Assembly: GCF_030719295.1 (NCBI RefSeq)
Contig: NZ_CP120997.1
Location: 620,001 to 684,000 of the forward strand
Source of the DNA: Streptomyces sp. Mut1
GTDB lineage: Bacteria > Actinomycetota > Actinomycetes > Streptomycetales > Streptomycetaceae
DNA length: 64,000 nt
Reading direction: 5' to 3'
Shown here: positions 38,851 through 47,759 of the stretch, piece by piece
Numbering within the stretch: position 1 is the stretch's first letter
Layout of the letters: each line of letters opens with the position of its first letter
Made by a program: the position numbers and the translations under genes
The notes under the pieces: generated by a model
What the model saw: only the letters and a program-made list of their open reading frames with translations
What the model was told of the DNA's origin: nothing
Databases searched by the model: none

Positions 38851-40080
38851 ATGTGGATGGCTGAGCGGCGCCGGTATTTCCGTGTCCGGGGCGGCGAGTG
38901 GGTCTTCGCCGCCGCCGGGCTGCCGCTCGCCCTGGTCGGCGGTGTCTACGCGCTGGCCGTGCTGTACGCGGGCGTGCTGCTCTCGCTCACGGTGCTCGGC
39001 CTGCCGTTCGTGGCCGCCGCGCTGATGGGTGCGCGGGGTTTCGGCACGCTGCACAGGCGGCTGACCGGGTGGCTGCTCGGCGAGCCGGTCGAGCCGCCGG
39101 GCGGACTGCCGCGACCGAAGGGGGTGCTCGCCCGGGGCCGTGCGGTGCTGACCGACCCGGTGGCCTGGCGGACGCTGCTGTATCTGGTGCTGCGGCTGCC
39201 GCTGGGGGTGGCGGGCTTCGTCGTCGCCGTGGTGCTTGTGCCGGCCTGCGTCTGGCTGACCGGCTTTCCGCTGTGGGGCCGTCTGCTGGAGCCGGACGCG
39301 CGGCCCGCCGTGTGGCTGGATGCCGGGGCGGTCGTGCTGGGTGTGGTGCTGCTGTGGGCGATGCCCGGTGCGCTGCGGGCGCTCAGCGGGGCGAACCGGT
39401 GGCTCGCCCGGTCGTTGCTCGGCCCGGCCCGCGCCCAGCGGCGGGTGAGGGAGCTGGAGAGCGCCCGCGCCACCCTTCTCGTGGGGAACAGCGACCGGCT
39501 CCGCCGCCTGGAGCGCGATCTGCACGACGGCACCCAGGCCCGGCTGGTCGCCCTGGCCATCACGCTCTCCCTGACCGAGGACGCGCTCGCCCCCGCCGCC
39601 GGACCGGACGTGGGGCGGCTGCGCTCCCTGCTGGGCCGGGCCCGCGACCAGACCGACGAGACCATCACCGAGCTGCGCCGGCTCACCCGGGGCATCCACC
39701 CCGTGGCGCTGGACGGCGGCCTCGGTCAGGCACTGCCCGCCCTCACGGCCACCTCGCCGGTGCCGGTCACCGTCCGCCTGGAGCTGCGGGAGCGCCCGGA
39801 CCAGGTGATCGAACAGGCCGTCTACTTCTGCGCCGCCGAGCTGCTCACCAATGTCGCCAGGCACAGCGGTGCCCGCTCGGCCGAACTCACGGCGCACGCG
39901 TCCGACGGCCGTATCCGGCTGACCGTGCGCGACGACGGGCGGGGCGGTGCGGCGCCCGGCGCGGGCAGCGGCCTGACCGGGCTGGCCGAACGGCTCGCGG
40001 CGGTGGACGGGGCGCTGCGGATCGACAGCCCGGCGGGCGGCCCGACCACGGTCACCGCCGAGCTGCCCACGCACGTGTGA
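38851..40080 (+). CDS. Membrane sensor histidine kinase (NarX/LiaS family)
   Basis: A 409-residue kinase. The N-terminal half has four membrane helices arranged as a putative-sensor domain (AAAGLPLALVGGVYALAVLY; GFVVAVVLVPACVWLTGF). HisKA_3 follows with ERDLHDGTQARLVAL, where the His is phosphorylated. The HATPase shows AAELLTNVARHSGA (N box) and [23 protein letters not shown] (G boxes). It is in line with the ABC exporter genes, so it probably senses the cargo or envelope damage. The NarL-type regulator gene at 40097 is convergent, 16 bases away, and is the likely partner. ATG 38857 is an alternative start. Confidence 0.9.
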   Translation: MWMAERRRYFRVRGGEWVFAAAGLPLALVGGVYALAVLYAGVLLSLTVLGLPFVAAALMGARGFGTLHRRLTGWLLGEPVEPPGGLPRPKGVLARGRAVLTDPVAWRTLLYLVLRLPLGVAGFVVAVVLVPACVWLTGFPLWGRLLEPDARPAVWLDAGAVVLGVVLLWAMPGALRALSGANRWLARSLLGPARAQRRVRELESARATLLVGNSDRLRRLERDLHDGTQARLVALAITLSLTEDALAPAAGPDVGRLRSLLGRARDQTDETITELRRLTRGIHPVALDGGLGQALPALTATSPVPVTVRLELRERPDQVIEQAVYFCAAELLTNVARHSGARSAELTAHASDGRIRLTVRDDGRGGAAPGAGSGLTGLAERLAAVDGALRIDSPAGGPTTVTAELPTHV

Positions 40081-40096
40081 CGGCGGCCGGGCCGGG

Positions 40097-40771
40097 TCAG
40101 TCCGCGCCCAGCCCCAGGTAGGCCAGGACCGCCTTCACCCGGCGGTTGTCGGTGGCCGTCGCCCGCAGCCCGAACTTGGTGAAGACGGCGGCGACATGTT
40201 TCTCCACCGCCCGTTCCGACACCACGAGCCGGGTGGCGATGGAGCGGTTGGAGTGCCCCTGCGCCATCAGCTCCAGTACCTCGCGTTCGCGCGCTGTCAG
40301 GGCGTCCACCCGATCGCGCCGCCCGCCCCGCATCAGCCCGGTGACGACCTCCGGGTCGAGGGCCGTGCCCCCGGCGGCGACCCGGTGCAGGGCGTCCACG
40401 AGGTCGGAGGTCCGGGCGACGCGTTCCTTCAGGAGATATCCGATGCCCGCCGCGCCGCCGGCCAGCAGCCGGGCGGCGAGGGCGGTCTCGATGTGCTGGG
40501 AGAAGACCAGGATGCCGGTCGCGGGCGTACGCTCACGGATCTCGACGGCGGCGCGGATGCCCTCGTCGGTGTGTGTGGGCGGCATCCGGATGTCCACCAC
40601 GGCCACATCGGGCCGGTGTTCGGCCACCGCCGCGAGCAGTTCGGGCGCCGTCCCCGCGGTGGCCGCCACCTCGCAGCCGCGGGCGCCGAGCAGCTCGACC
40701 ATGCCGTCGCGCAGGACGACGGAGTCCTCGGCCAGCACCACGCGCAGTCGCCTGTTGATCACGCCCCCCAT
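40097..40771 (-). CDS. NarL/LuxR-family response regulator
   Basis: A 224-residue regulator. The receiver domain has acidic LAEDSVVLRDG, phospho-accepting Asp in VAVVDIRMPPT and Lys in YLLKERV. The C-terminal LuxR-type HTH reads LTAREREVLELMAQGHSNRSI ... VSERAVEKHVAAVFTKFGL. It should be phosphorylated by the kinase encoded convergently next door and control the exporter operon. ATG 40771 and GTG 40762 are both possible; neither has an ideal ribosome binding site. The gene lies 3' of the PQQ-domain kinase gene on the same strand with a 44-base gap. Confidence 0.92.
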   Translation of the reverse strand: MGGVINRRLRVVLAEDSVVLRDGMVELLGARGCEVAATAGTAPELLAAVAEHRPDVAVVDIRMPPTHTDEGIRAAVEIRERTPATGILVFSQHIETALAARLLAGGAAGIGYLLKERVARTSDLVDALHRVAAGGTALDPEVVTGLMRGGRRDRVDALTAREREVLELMAQGHSNRSIATRLVVSERAVEKHVAAVFTKFGLRATATDNRRVKAVLAYLGLGAD

Positions 40772-40815
40772 TATCGGGGCGGGCGCCCGCGCTCCCGTAC
40801 CCGCCCGCCCCTGCG

Positions 40816-43062
40816 TCAGCCCGGCTTCGGCGGGTTCCGCGCGTCGAACGCGAAAACGGTGTTGCCGGCCGCCGCCACGATCAGCGCGCCCCCCGCGACG
40901 GTCACGCGCGGGCTCGCGCCCTGCTCGCCGGTCAGCCCGTCGGCCCGCGGGTCGGTCGTCCACAGCGATGTGCCGTCGGCCGGCGACAGCGCCACGACCC
41001 GGCCGGTGGCGGAGCTGAAGTACAGCGCCCCGTCTCCCGCCGCGGGGCCCGACGCGCCCTCCACGCTCGTCTGCCGGGACCACTTCTTCCGGCCGGTCGC
41101 GGGGTCGAGCGCCGTGACGAGACCGGTCTGCCCGCTCACGTACACGGTGCCGCCCGCCATACCGGGCGTTCCCCCGTACGTCGTGGACAGCCGGGTGTAG
41201 GCGGCCTTCCCCGACGCAGGGTCGACGCGCACCACCCCGTCGTATCCGGTCATCGCCGCCCCCTCCCAGTGTTCCTGGAGGAGGACGAGCCTGCCGTCGG
41301 CGTCGCCCATCGGCACGGCGGGGCCGTCGACCTCGATGGCCTCGCCCCAGGTCCCCGAGGTGCGGTCGACCGGGTAGAGGGTGGGGTGGCGTACGGACGA
41401 GGCGGACAGCTCCGCGTCCGTCGCGCACATCGCGAGGAGGTCAGCGCCCATCGGGACGGGAGCGCACTGCTCACCGGCGGGGAACGGCTGCGTCCAGGCG
41501 ATCTCGCCGCTGTGCGCGTCCCGGGCCTCGAAGGCAGTGTCGGTCGCGTCGACCGTCACGACGGCGTCGCCCATCAGCACGGCGTCCTCGGTCCGGCCCG
41601 TGACAGCGGTCGACCGGCCGCCGGCCGGGGCGGACCACAGCTCCCGGCCGCTGTCCGCGTCGATGGCCACCACCTCGGTGTCCGGGTCCTGCGGGGCGTC
41701 CTCGGCGGCGAACCGGTAGCCGAGCACCGTGTCGTCGGTGGCGCCCACCAGGTGCATGCCCTGGACGGGGATGCCGGGGCTCAGCGCCGTCCACGCGCGG
41801 GAGCCGTCCTTGGCGCTGATCCGCGCCGCGACGACGCCCCCGCCTCCGCAGAACACCCCGTCGCCCCGTGCGACGCACCGCAGCTCGTCGGGAATGTCCT
41901 TGCGCCCGCCCAGCACGGTCCTGTGCCAGGGCGTGAAGCCGTCCGGCAGCGCGGCCCCCGGCGCCGCGGTCGTCCTGTTGCCGTGGTCCTCGGTGTCGCT
42001 GCCGCCGATACCGCCCGCCTGCAACGCGGTGACTCCCCCGCCGATCGCCGCGACGGCGACGGCGGCCGCGAGCACGGGCCGCCACCGGCCGCGCAGCCGA
42101 CGGCCGATGGCGGTGCGGGAGTTTCCGGCGCCGGAGACGTCCGTGGCCGGGGCCTTCGGCGCGGGGGTGTCCCGTGTCGCGAGGTGGTGCTCGGTGAGGA
42201 CGTCGCGGGTACGGCCGGCCGCGGCCCCGGGCCCGTCCGCCGCGCTCTCGCCCAGCTCGGACGGCAGGTCCCGCAGCAGTTCGAGGAGTTCGTCCGCCGA
42301 GGGGCGGCCCTCGGGCTCCTTGCCCAGGCACGGTTCGACGACCGTCCGCAGAGCGGCCGGTACGGCGTCCAGCGACGGTTCCTCGTGGACGACCTGATAG
42401 GCGGTCAGGTAGGGGCTGTCCGCGTCGAAGGGGCCGCGTCCCGTCGCCGCGTACACCAGCAGCGTCGCCAGCGAGAAGACGTCGGAGCGCGGCCCCACAC
42501 CCCTGGGCGCCTGCAACTGCTCGGGCGACATGAAGGGCGGGGTACCGATGACGCGTCCGGTCATCGTGAGCGTCTGCTGGTCGGCGGCGCGCGAGATGCC
42601 GAAGTCGATGACGCGCGGCCCCTCGGCGGACAGTACGACGTTCGACGGCTTCAGGTCGCGGTGGACGACACCCACCCGGTGGATGTCACGCAGCGCCTCC
42701 GCGAGGCCGATGGCGAGGCTCCGCAGCCCGGCCCCGCGCAGCGGGCCGTCGTCGGCGATGCGCTGTGCGAGCGTCGGCCCCTCGATGTACGCCGTCGCCA
42801 TCCACGGATGGTCGGCCTCGGGTGCGGCGTCGACCACGGCGGCGGTGAACGCCCCGCTCACCCTTCTCGCCGCCGCGACCTCCTGGCGGAAGCGGATGCG
42901 GAATTCGCTGTCACTCGCGAACTGCTGGTGGATCAGCTTGATCGCGACGGGCCGCCCAGAACTCGTACGGGCCAGAAAGACGGTGCCCATGCCTCCTGAG
43001 CCGAGGCGCGCCTCAAGCGGATAACCACCGATCTCCGCCGGATCGCCTGCGCGCAGCGACAC
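40816..43062 (-). CDS. Ser/Thr protein kinase with extracellular PQQ beta-propeller
   Basis: A 748-residue PASTA-less Hanks-type kinase. Residues 15-275 carry LGSGGMGTVFLA (P-loop), VAIKLIH, VVHRDLKPSNV (catalytic loop), IDFGISR and GTPPFMSPEQL (activation segment). After a linker comes one membrane helix (PVLAAAVAVAAIGGGVTAL), then an outside domain of about 370 residues built from PQQ-like repeats (GRELWSAPAGG, GEIAWTQPFP, GRKKWSRQTS, GTSLWTTDP). Such kinases are thought to sense extracellular ligands with the propeller. The start chosen is GTG 43062, just before the kinase fold; ATG 43131 would add 23 residues. The target is unknown. Confidence 0.9.
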   Translation of the reverse strand: MSLRAGDPAEIGGYPLEARLGSGGMGTVFLARTSSGRPVAIKLIHQQFASDSEFRIRFRQEVAAARRVSGAFTAAVVDAAPEADHPWMATAYIEGPTLAQRIADDGPLRGAGLRSLAIGLAEALRDIHRVGVVHRDLKPSNVVLSAEGPRVIDFGISRAADQQTLTMTGRVIGTPPFMSPEQLQAPRGVGPRSDVFSLATLLVYAATGRGPFDADSPYLTAYQVVHEEPSLDAVPAALRTVVEPCLGKEPEGRPSADELLELLRDLPSELGESAADGPGAAAGRTRDVLTEHHLATRDTPAPKAPATDVSGAGNSRTAIGRRLRGRWRPVLAAAVAVAAIGGGVTALQAGGIGGSDTEDHGNRTTAAPGAALPDGFTPWHRTVLGGRKDIPDELRCVARGDGVFCGGGGVVAARISAKDGSRAWTALSPGIPVQGMHLVGATDDTVLGYRFAAEDAPQDPDTEVVAIDADSGRELWSAPAGGRSTAVTGRTEDAVLMGDAVVTVDATDTAFEARDAHSGEIAWTQPFPAGEQCAPVPMGADLLAMCATDAELSASSVRHPTLYPVDRTSGTWGEAIEVDGPAVPMGDADGRLVLLQEHWEGAAMTGYDGVVRVDPASGKAAYTRLSTTYGGTPGMAGGTVYVSGQTGLVTALDPATGRKKWSRQTSVEGASGPAAGDGALYFSSATGRVVALSPADGTSLWTTDPRADGLTGEQGASPRVTVAGGALIVAAAGNTVFAFDARNPPKPG

Positions 43063-43193
43063 TCTTCCCGACCTCTCGTCCCCCGGGCACCTCTGCCGCC
43101 CCGGGCCTGCCTGTATATGTCCTGGACCCAAACTAGTCGCAGGTCGGTCCGGCAGAGCAAAGCGGGTGACATCCGAATCCGGCGGCGGGGCGG

Positions 43194-43219
43194 GGCCGGC
43201 GCGCCCTCGCGCGCCGGCC
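43194..43219 (-). terminator. Terminator of the chitinase gene
   Basis: A perfect 11-bp GC stem (43194-43204 with 43209-43219) and 4-base loop lie 20 bases beyond the chitinase stop. Confidence 0.65.
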
Positions 43220-43239
43220 GGGCCCTCCGGGGCGCCCCT

Positions 43240-44463
43240 TCAGCAGGCGCCGAGGTCTTCCCAGACCCCCCATTCACCCGTGCTGCCGGGCGTCTCGTTC
43301 TGCGTCCACCACTTCGCCTTCCAGGTGTGGCCGCCGTAGGAGACGGTGTCGCCGCCCGTGTAGACGGCGCCGCTGTTCCACGCGCCCGCGGCGCAGTCGC
43401 CGCCGGTCGGGGGCGGGGTGGTCGGCGGGGTGGTGGTCGGCGGGGTGACGCCGGCGAACTTCACCGAGAACTTCGCGAAGTCCCAGTCCGACTGGGCCAC
43501 GCTGCTGCACGTGCCGGAGGTCTTGCCGTTGTTGTCCGGCGGGGTGCACTGCCGGTCGCGGTTGAGCGACCAGAAGGTGAAGCGGTCCATGTGGTGGCTG
43601 GTGGCGAAGTCCAGCACGGTCTGGAAGTCGGCCTGGGTGAAGTACTCGCCGGTGTCGCTGCGGCCGTTCATCCCGGAGAAGCCCTCGTGCGCGTACGCGG
43701 TCGCCGCGTCCCAGCCGAAGGTGGACTGGAGGACGGTGTTGAAGTTCGTCAGGGCGCTCGTCTGCGCGGCAGCCCCGTTGAACCCGCCGTCGAACGGCAT
43801 GATCGAGAAGTTGTTCGGCGTGAAGCCCTGCGCCTTGGCCTCGTTGAGCATCTGCTTGCCGAACCAGCCGGTGCCGTCGGCGGTTCCGGCCGTGGTGACC
43901 GAGACGTAGAGGCCGGGGTTGTTCTGCTGGAGGATCTTGGCCGCGCCGATCTCTCGGGCGATGGCGGCCGTGTTCTCGTACTCCGGCTCCTCCAGGTCGA
44001 AGTCGATGGCCTTCAGCTGGTACTTGGTGATGACCTGCTGGTAGGCGGCGGCGGTGGAGGCGGCGTCGGAGCAGGTCTGGCCGAGTTTGGTGCCCCCGTA
44101 TCCGCCGATGGAGACCGAGACGTCGCCGCCCTTGGCGCGGATCGCGCTGATGACGGACCCTACGGCGGTGTCCGACGAGACCGGCGACGTACCGTCCCAG
44201 GTCGGGCTGCACCCTCCGCCGTCGGGCGCGAGGATGAAGGCGAGCTGGAACGCCTTCAGGCCGGTGGCGTCCATGATGGCGCCGGCGTCCGGCGGGTTGT
44301 TGTCGTGCGGCATCAGATAGGGCGCCGCGGCGTACCAGCGGTCGCTGAGCGCGGTGGCGCCGGCGGGCGCACCGGAAGCCTGCTGCGCGGCGAAGGCGGC
44401 GAGTCCCGCGGTGGCCAGGGCGGCGGTGGCCGCACCGCAGAGCAGAGCGCGAAAACGCTTCAT
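43240..44463 (-). CDS. Secreted GH18 chitinase with C-terminal CBM5/12
   Basis: A 407-residue secreted enzyme. The signal peptide ends near ASGAPAG. The GH18 barrel (about 40-340) contains VSVSIGGYGG and the catalytic line KAIDFDLEEP with Asp154, Asp156 and Glu158. The first Asp of DxxDxDxE is Lys here, as in some chitinases that lack the small insertion domain. A Thr/Pro linker (TPPTTTPPTTPPPTGG) leads to a CBM5/12 chitin-binding module (WNSGAVYTGGDTVSYGG, then HTWKAKWW). It should hydrolyse chitin outside the cell. AGGAG precedes ATG 44463. A DasR-type site lies about 65-80 bases upstream, implying induction by chitin-derived sugars. Confidence 0.92.
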   Translation of the reverse strand: MKRFRALLCGAATAALATAGLAAFAAQQASGAPAGATALSDRWYAAAPYLMPHDNNPPDAGAIMDATGLKAFQLAFILAPDGGGCSPTWDGTSPVSSDTAVGSVISAIRAKGGDVSVSIGGYGGTKLGQTCSDAASTAAAYQQVITKYQLKAIDFDLEEPEYENTAAIAREIGAAKILQQNNPGLYVSVTTAGTADGTGWFGKQMLNEAKAQGFTPNNFSIMPFDGGFNGAAAQTSALTNFNTVLQSTFGWDAATAYAHEGFSGMNGRSDTGEYFTQADFQTVLDFATSHHMDRFTFWSLNRDRQCTPPDNNGKTSGTCSSVAQSDWDFAKFSVKFAGVTPPTTTPPTTPPPTGGDCAAGAWNSGAVYTGGDTVSYGGHTWKAKWWTQNETPGSTGEWGVWEDLGAC

Positions 44464-44525
44464 GGAGACTCCTGACGGGAGAAGGTGCCGCCAAGAATCG
44501 GAGGGTGACGCATTCACGTCAATGC

Positions 44526-44541
44526 GTTGGCCTAGACCATT
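44526..44541. promoter_or_regulatory. DasR-responsive element (dre) at the chitinase promoter
   Basis: On the minus strand AATGGTCTAGGCCAAC matches the dre consensus ACTGGTCTAGACCACT with one substitution in the central 12 bases and small edge changes. It lies 63-78 bases before the chitinase start, a typical spot for DasR. Confidence 0.75.
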
Positions 44542-44592
44542 GCTTTCTCTTGAACGTTGACCGGCCCGCCCGCCGGCCCCGGGCACGGCCGC

Positions 44593-46983
44593 TCAGAGCC
44601 GGAACCAGCGCTCCTCGCCCGGCCGGACGGCGGACCGGCGCCCGTCCGGCAGGACGACGGGAAGCGGACCCCCCGGCGAGTCCGGCACCTGGATGGCCAG
44701 GCGCCCGGGGAGCATACGGACGCGGACGCCCCGGTGGCCGCGGAAGCAGACCGTGAAGGAGAACCGGGGGATCTGCGCCAGGGCCACCGGCTCCACGCGC
44801 AGCCCTTCCGGCACCGCCTCCAGACCGGTGATCCCCCGCTCCACCAGGTCGACCGTGCCCGCCATCGCCCCGAGGTGGATGCCCTCGCCCGTCGTACCGC
44901 CCTGGAGGTCGGCCACATCTCCGAGCAGCGCCTCCTCGCAGAAACGCCAGGCGTCGGCGCCCTTCCCCCGGGCCTCCACCCAGCCGTGGACGAGGCTGCT
45001 GAGCGTCGATCCGTGGCTGGTGCGGCGCAGGTGGTACGCGACGGTGGCGCGCCAGGTCTCGTCGTCCAGGGGACAGCCGAGCCGGGCGAACAGCTCGCGC
45101 AGTTCCCTGGGCCGGAAGAGGTAGCCGAGCATCAGCGTGTCGGCCTGCTTGGAGGCCTGGTAGCGGTTGACGGTGTCGCCTTCCGCCTCCAGGATCCGGT
45201 CGAGCCTGCGGATGTCGCCGTAACGCTCCCGGTACCCCTCCCAGTCGAGTTCCGCCAGGTCGCCCCAGCCGTCGAACTGGCTGATCACCCCCTGGTGGTA
45301 GGGGATGTGGAGACGGCGGGACACCTCCTCCCAGCGCCCCAGTTCCTCGTCGTCCAGCGACAGGTCCTCGCGCAGCTCCGCCTTCCGTGCGGGCGGCAGG
45401 TCGTCCAGGAGGTCGAGGCCCCGGGCGAGGACCCAGGCCGCGGTCACGTTCGTGTACGCGTTGTCGTCGATGCCCGGTTCCGCCGCGTCGGGATAGGCGT
45501 CGTGGTACTCGTCCGGGCCGACGACCCCGCGAATCCGGTAGCGCCGCAGTCCCGGGTCGAAGGCGGCGGCCCCGGCCCAGAAGCGGGCGACCTCCAGGAG
45601 GATCTCGGCCCCCTCCGCGTGCAGGAACCCGCGGTCCCCGGTGGTCTGCGCGTACCGCCACACGTTGTAGGCGATGGCCGAGCCGACGTGGCGCTGGAGC
45701 CGTGAATGGTCCGGGAGCCAGCGCCCCGAGCGGGGGTTGAGGTGCAGTTCCTGCGTCTCCTCGCGGCCCGAACTCGCGCTCTGCCACGGGTACATGGCCC
45801 CTTGGCCTCCGGCGTCGCGGGCCGCCGCGCGGGCGGCCGGGAGGCGGCGGTGGCGGTACATGAGCAGGGCCCGCGCCACTTCGGGGAAGTGCAGGTTCAG
45901 GTGCGGCAGGACGAACAGCTCGTCCCAGAAGATGTGGCCACGGTAGGCCTCGCCGTGCAGGCCGCGCGCCGGGACCCCGGCATCGAGTTCCGCGGTGTGC
46001 GGCGAAAGCGTCTGCAGGAGGTGGAAGAGGTGCAGCCGCAGGATGCGCCCCTCCTCGCCGGGGACGTCCAGTTCGCCCTGTTCCCACAGGCGCCGCCAGG
46101 ACGCCTCGTGCGTGGCGAGCAGCCGGGGGAAGTCCGGTGTCCGGGTGAGCGCGTCGCAGGCCTCCGCGCGCGGGTCGCCGTCGGGCCGGTCCGTCGAGGT
46201 GTGCAGGGCCATCGTCTTCACCACGGAAACCGAGCGGCGCGGGACGACGGGGAGGCGGTAGGTCTGGACGGTGCGGGTCGGTGCGGCGGTCTCCGCGGCG
46301 GGCACCTCGGGGGTAGTGACGGTACGGACGGCCAGGGCGAGACGGATGCCGGGATCGTACGTGCGGCAGGAGAGCCAGGCGGTCCCGTCGGGCTCGTATC
46401 CGCTCGCGTGGTCCGCGAGGTGGTGCCTCTCCAGGTCCCGGTACCGCTCCACCCCGGCGTTGCTGACCGCGCCGTCCAGGACGGACTCCACCTCGACGGC
46501 GCCGCTCCACCCGTAGGCGCGGAACGTGCTGCGCTGGGCCGCGAGGTGCGGGTCCCCCATGTGCACGATCCGCGTGTGGCCGACGCGCAGCCCGCGCCCC
46601 CGCGCGTCCCGGAAGTACAGCTGCCGGGTGAGCGTTCCTGCGCGCAGGTCCAGCCCCGCCTCGTAGTGCCGCAGGTCCTCGGAGTCGGGCGTCAGCCAGT
46701 CGCCGGGCGGCCCGTCGTCGGGGAGGCAGCGGTAGCGCAGGAGCGTCCAGTTGGGCAGGTTGACCATGTCCTCGTTCTCGACGCTCCGGCCGGCGACGGC
46801 CGAGGTCCGTCGGTCGAAGCAGCCGGCCAGGTACGTACCCGGGTAGTGGACGGGGCCGGCGGGGCACTCCGGGGCGGAGCCCCGGGTGGCGAATCTGCCG
46901 TTGCCGAGCGTGCAGAGCGACTCGACCAGCCGCTCGCGCTCCGGCTCGTACCGCCTGTAGCCCCACGTCCACCCGGCGGTCAT
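44593..46983 (-). CDS. GH65 family disaccharide hydrolase/phosphorylase
   Basis: A 796-residue cytoplasmic enzyme without a signal peptide. The (alpha/alpha)6-barrel carries GEAYRGHIFWDELFVLPHLN, the general-acid Glu492 in GVVGPDEYHD, NRYQASKQADTLMLG (residues 607-621) and THGSTLSSLVHGW-type SHGST (656-660). The family includes trehalose, maltose, kojibiose and nigerose phosphorylases and trehalases. The KQAD and HGST segments are typical of the phosphate-handling members. Its ATG overlaps the HAD gene stop by 4 bases (ATGA). A beta-phosphoglucomutase-like HAD partner supports a phosphorylase releasing beta-glucose-1-phosphate. The exact disaccharide is not readable. Confidence 0.88.
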   Translation of the reverse strand: MTAGWTWGYRRYEPERERLVESLCTLGNGRFATRGSAPECPAGPVHYPGTYLAGCFDRRTSAVAGRSVENEDMVNLPNWTLLRYRCLPDDGPPGDWLTPDSEDLRHYEAGLDLRAGTLTRQLYFRDARGRGLRVGHTRIVHMGDPHLAAQRSTFRAYGWSGAVEVESVLDGAVSNAGVERYRDLERHHLADHASGYEPDGTAWLSCRTYDPGIRLALAVRTVTTPEVPAAETAAPTRTVQTYRLPVVPRRSVSVVKTMALHTSTDRPDGDPRAEACDALTRTPDFPRLLATHEASWRRLWEQGELDVPGEEGRILRLHLFHLLQTLSPHTAELDAGVPARGLHGEAYRGHIFWDELFVLPHLNLHFPEVARALLMYRHRRLPAARAAARDAGGQGAMYPWQSASSGREETQELHLNPRSGRWLPDHSRLQRHVGSAIAYNVWRYAQTTGDRGFLHAEGAEILLEVARFWAGAAAFDPGLRRYRIRGVVGPDEYHDAYPDAAEPGIDDNAYTNVTAAWVLARGLDLLDDLPPARKAELREDLSLDDEELGRWEEVSRRLHIPYHQGVISQFDGWGDLAELDWEGYRERYGDIRRLDRILEAEGDTVNRYQASKQADTLMLGYLFRPRELRELFARLGCPLDDETWRATVAYHLRRTSHGSTLSSLVHGWVEARGKGADAWRFCEEALLGDVADLQGGTTGEGIHLGAMAGTVDLVERGITGLEAVPEGLRVEPVALAQIPRFSFTVCFRGHRGVRVRMLPGRLAIQVPDSPGGPLPVVLPDGRRSAVRPGEERWFRL

Positions 46984-47759
46984 CGCGCCTCTCCCCAGAT
47001 GTGCCGCACCATCGCCATGAGGTCGGGGACCACCAGGTCGGCGCCCTCCTGCCGCAGGGCTTGTGAGCCGTTCCCGTCCGGGCTCCGGTCCACAGCGGTC
47101 ACGCATCCGAAGCCTCCGCGATGGGCCGCCCGCACTCCGGCGAGCGCGTCCTCCACCACCGCGGTGTCGCCGGGGAGGGTGCCGAGGTGGTCGGCCGCGT
47201 GCAGGAAGAGCGCGGGGTGCGGCTTTCCGGGGAGCGCGAGCCGGGCGGCGTCCTCGCCGTCCACGACGGCTGCCAGGAACTGGTCGAGTCCGGTGTACGC
47301 GAGCAGCGTCCGGGCGTGCCGGGACGCCGAGACGGCGACGCAGGGAACGCCGCGCGTGCGCAGGGCGGCCAGTGCCTCCTCGGCGTCCGGGAACGCGACG
47401 ACGGCGCCGTCGGCCAGGGCGTTGCGGAACTCCGCTTCCTTGCGGGCGGCGACGGCCCAGACGGTGTCGCAGCCGGGCGGGTCGTCGGGGTGCCCGGGTG
47501 GGAGATGGATGTCCCGGGAGACCAGGAACGCCTCGGCCCCGTCGTACCGGGACCTGCCGTCGACGAAGCGGCGGTATTCGGCGTCCGCGTCGAAGGGGGT
47601 CCAGGCCGCCCCCGGTCCGTCGGACGCCGGCCCGGCGAGGCAGGCGTCGAACGCGGTCTTCCACGCGGCGGCGTGGACGACGGCCGAGTCGAGGAGCACC
47701 CCGTCGGCGTCGAGGACGACCGCGCGCGGCGGCCCGGACCGGTCGCGGAGCCCGTTCAT
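46980..47759 (-). CDS. HAD-family phosphatase / beta-phosphoglucomutase-like
   Basis: A 259-residue HAD enzyme with motif I VVLDADGVLLDS, motif II VAVSASR, LPGKPHPALFLHAA (motif III Lys) and TAVVEDALAGVRAAHRGGFG (motif IV). The fold matches beta-phosphoglucomutases, which convert beta-Glc-1-P to Glc-6-P, the logical next step after a GH65 phosphorylase. It carries a longer cap (about residues 45-105) than standard enzymes, as in the HAD partners of actinomycete GH65 genes. Its stop overlaps the GH65 start, so they are translated together. No strong ribosome binding site precedes ATG 47759. Confidence 0.85.
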   Translation of the reverse strand: MNGLRDRSGPPRAVVLDADGVLLDSAVVHAAAWKTAFDACLAGPASDGPGAAWTPFDADAEYRRFVDGRSRYDGAEAFLVSRDIHLPPGHPDDPPGCDTVWAVAARKEAEFRNALADGAVVAFPDAEEALAALRTRGVPCVAVSASRHARTLLAYTGLDQFLAAVVDGEDAARLALPGKPHPALFLHAADHLGTLPGDTAVVEDALAGVRAAHRGGFGCVTAVDRSPDGNGSQALRQEGADLVVPDLMAMVRHIWGEAR

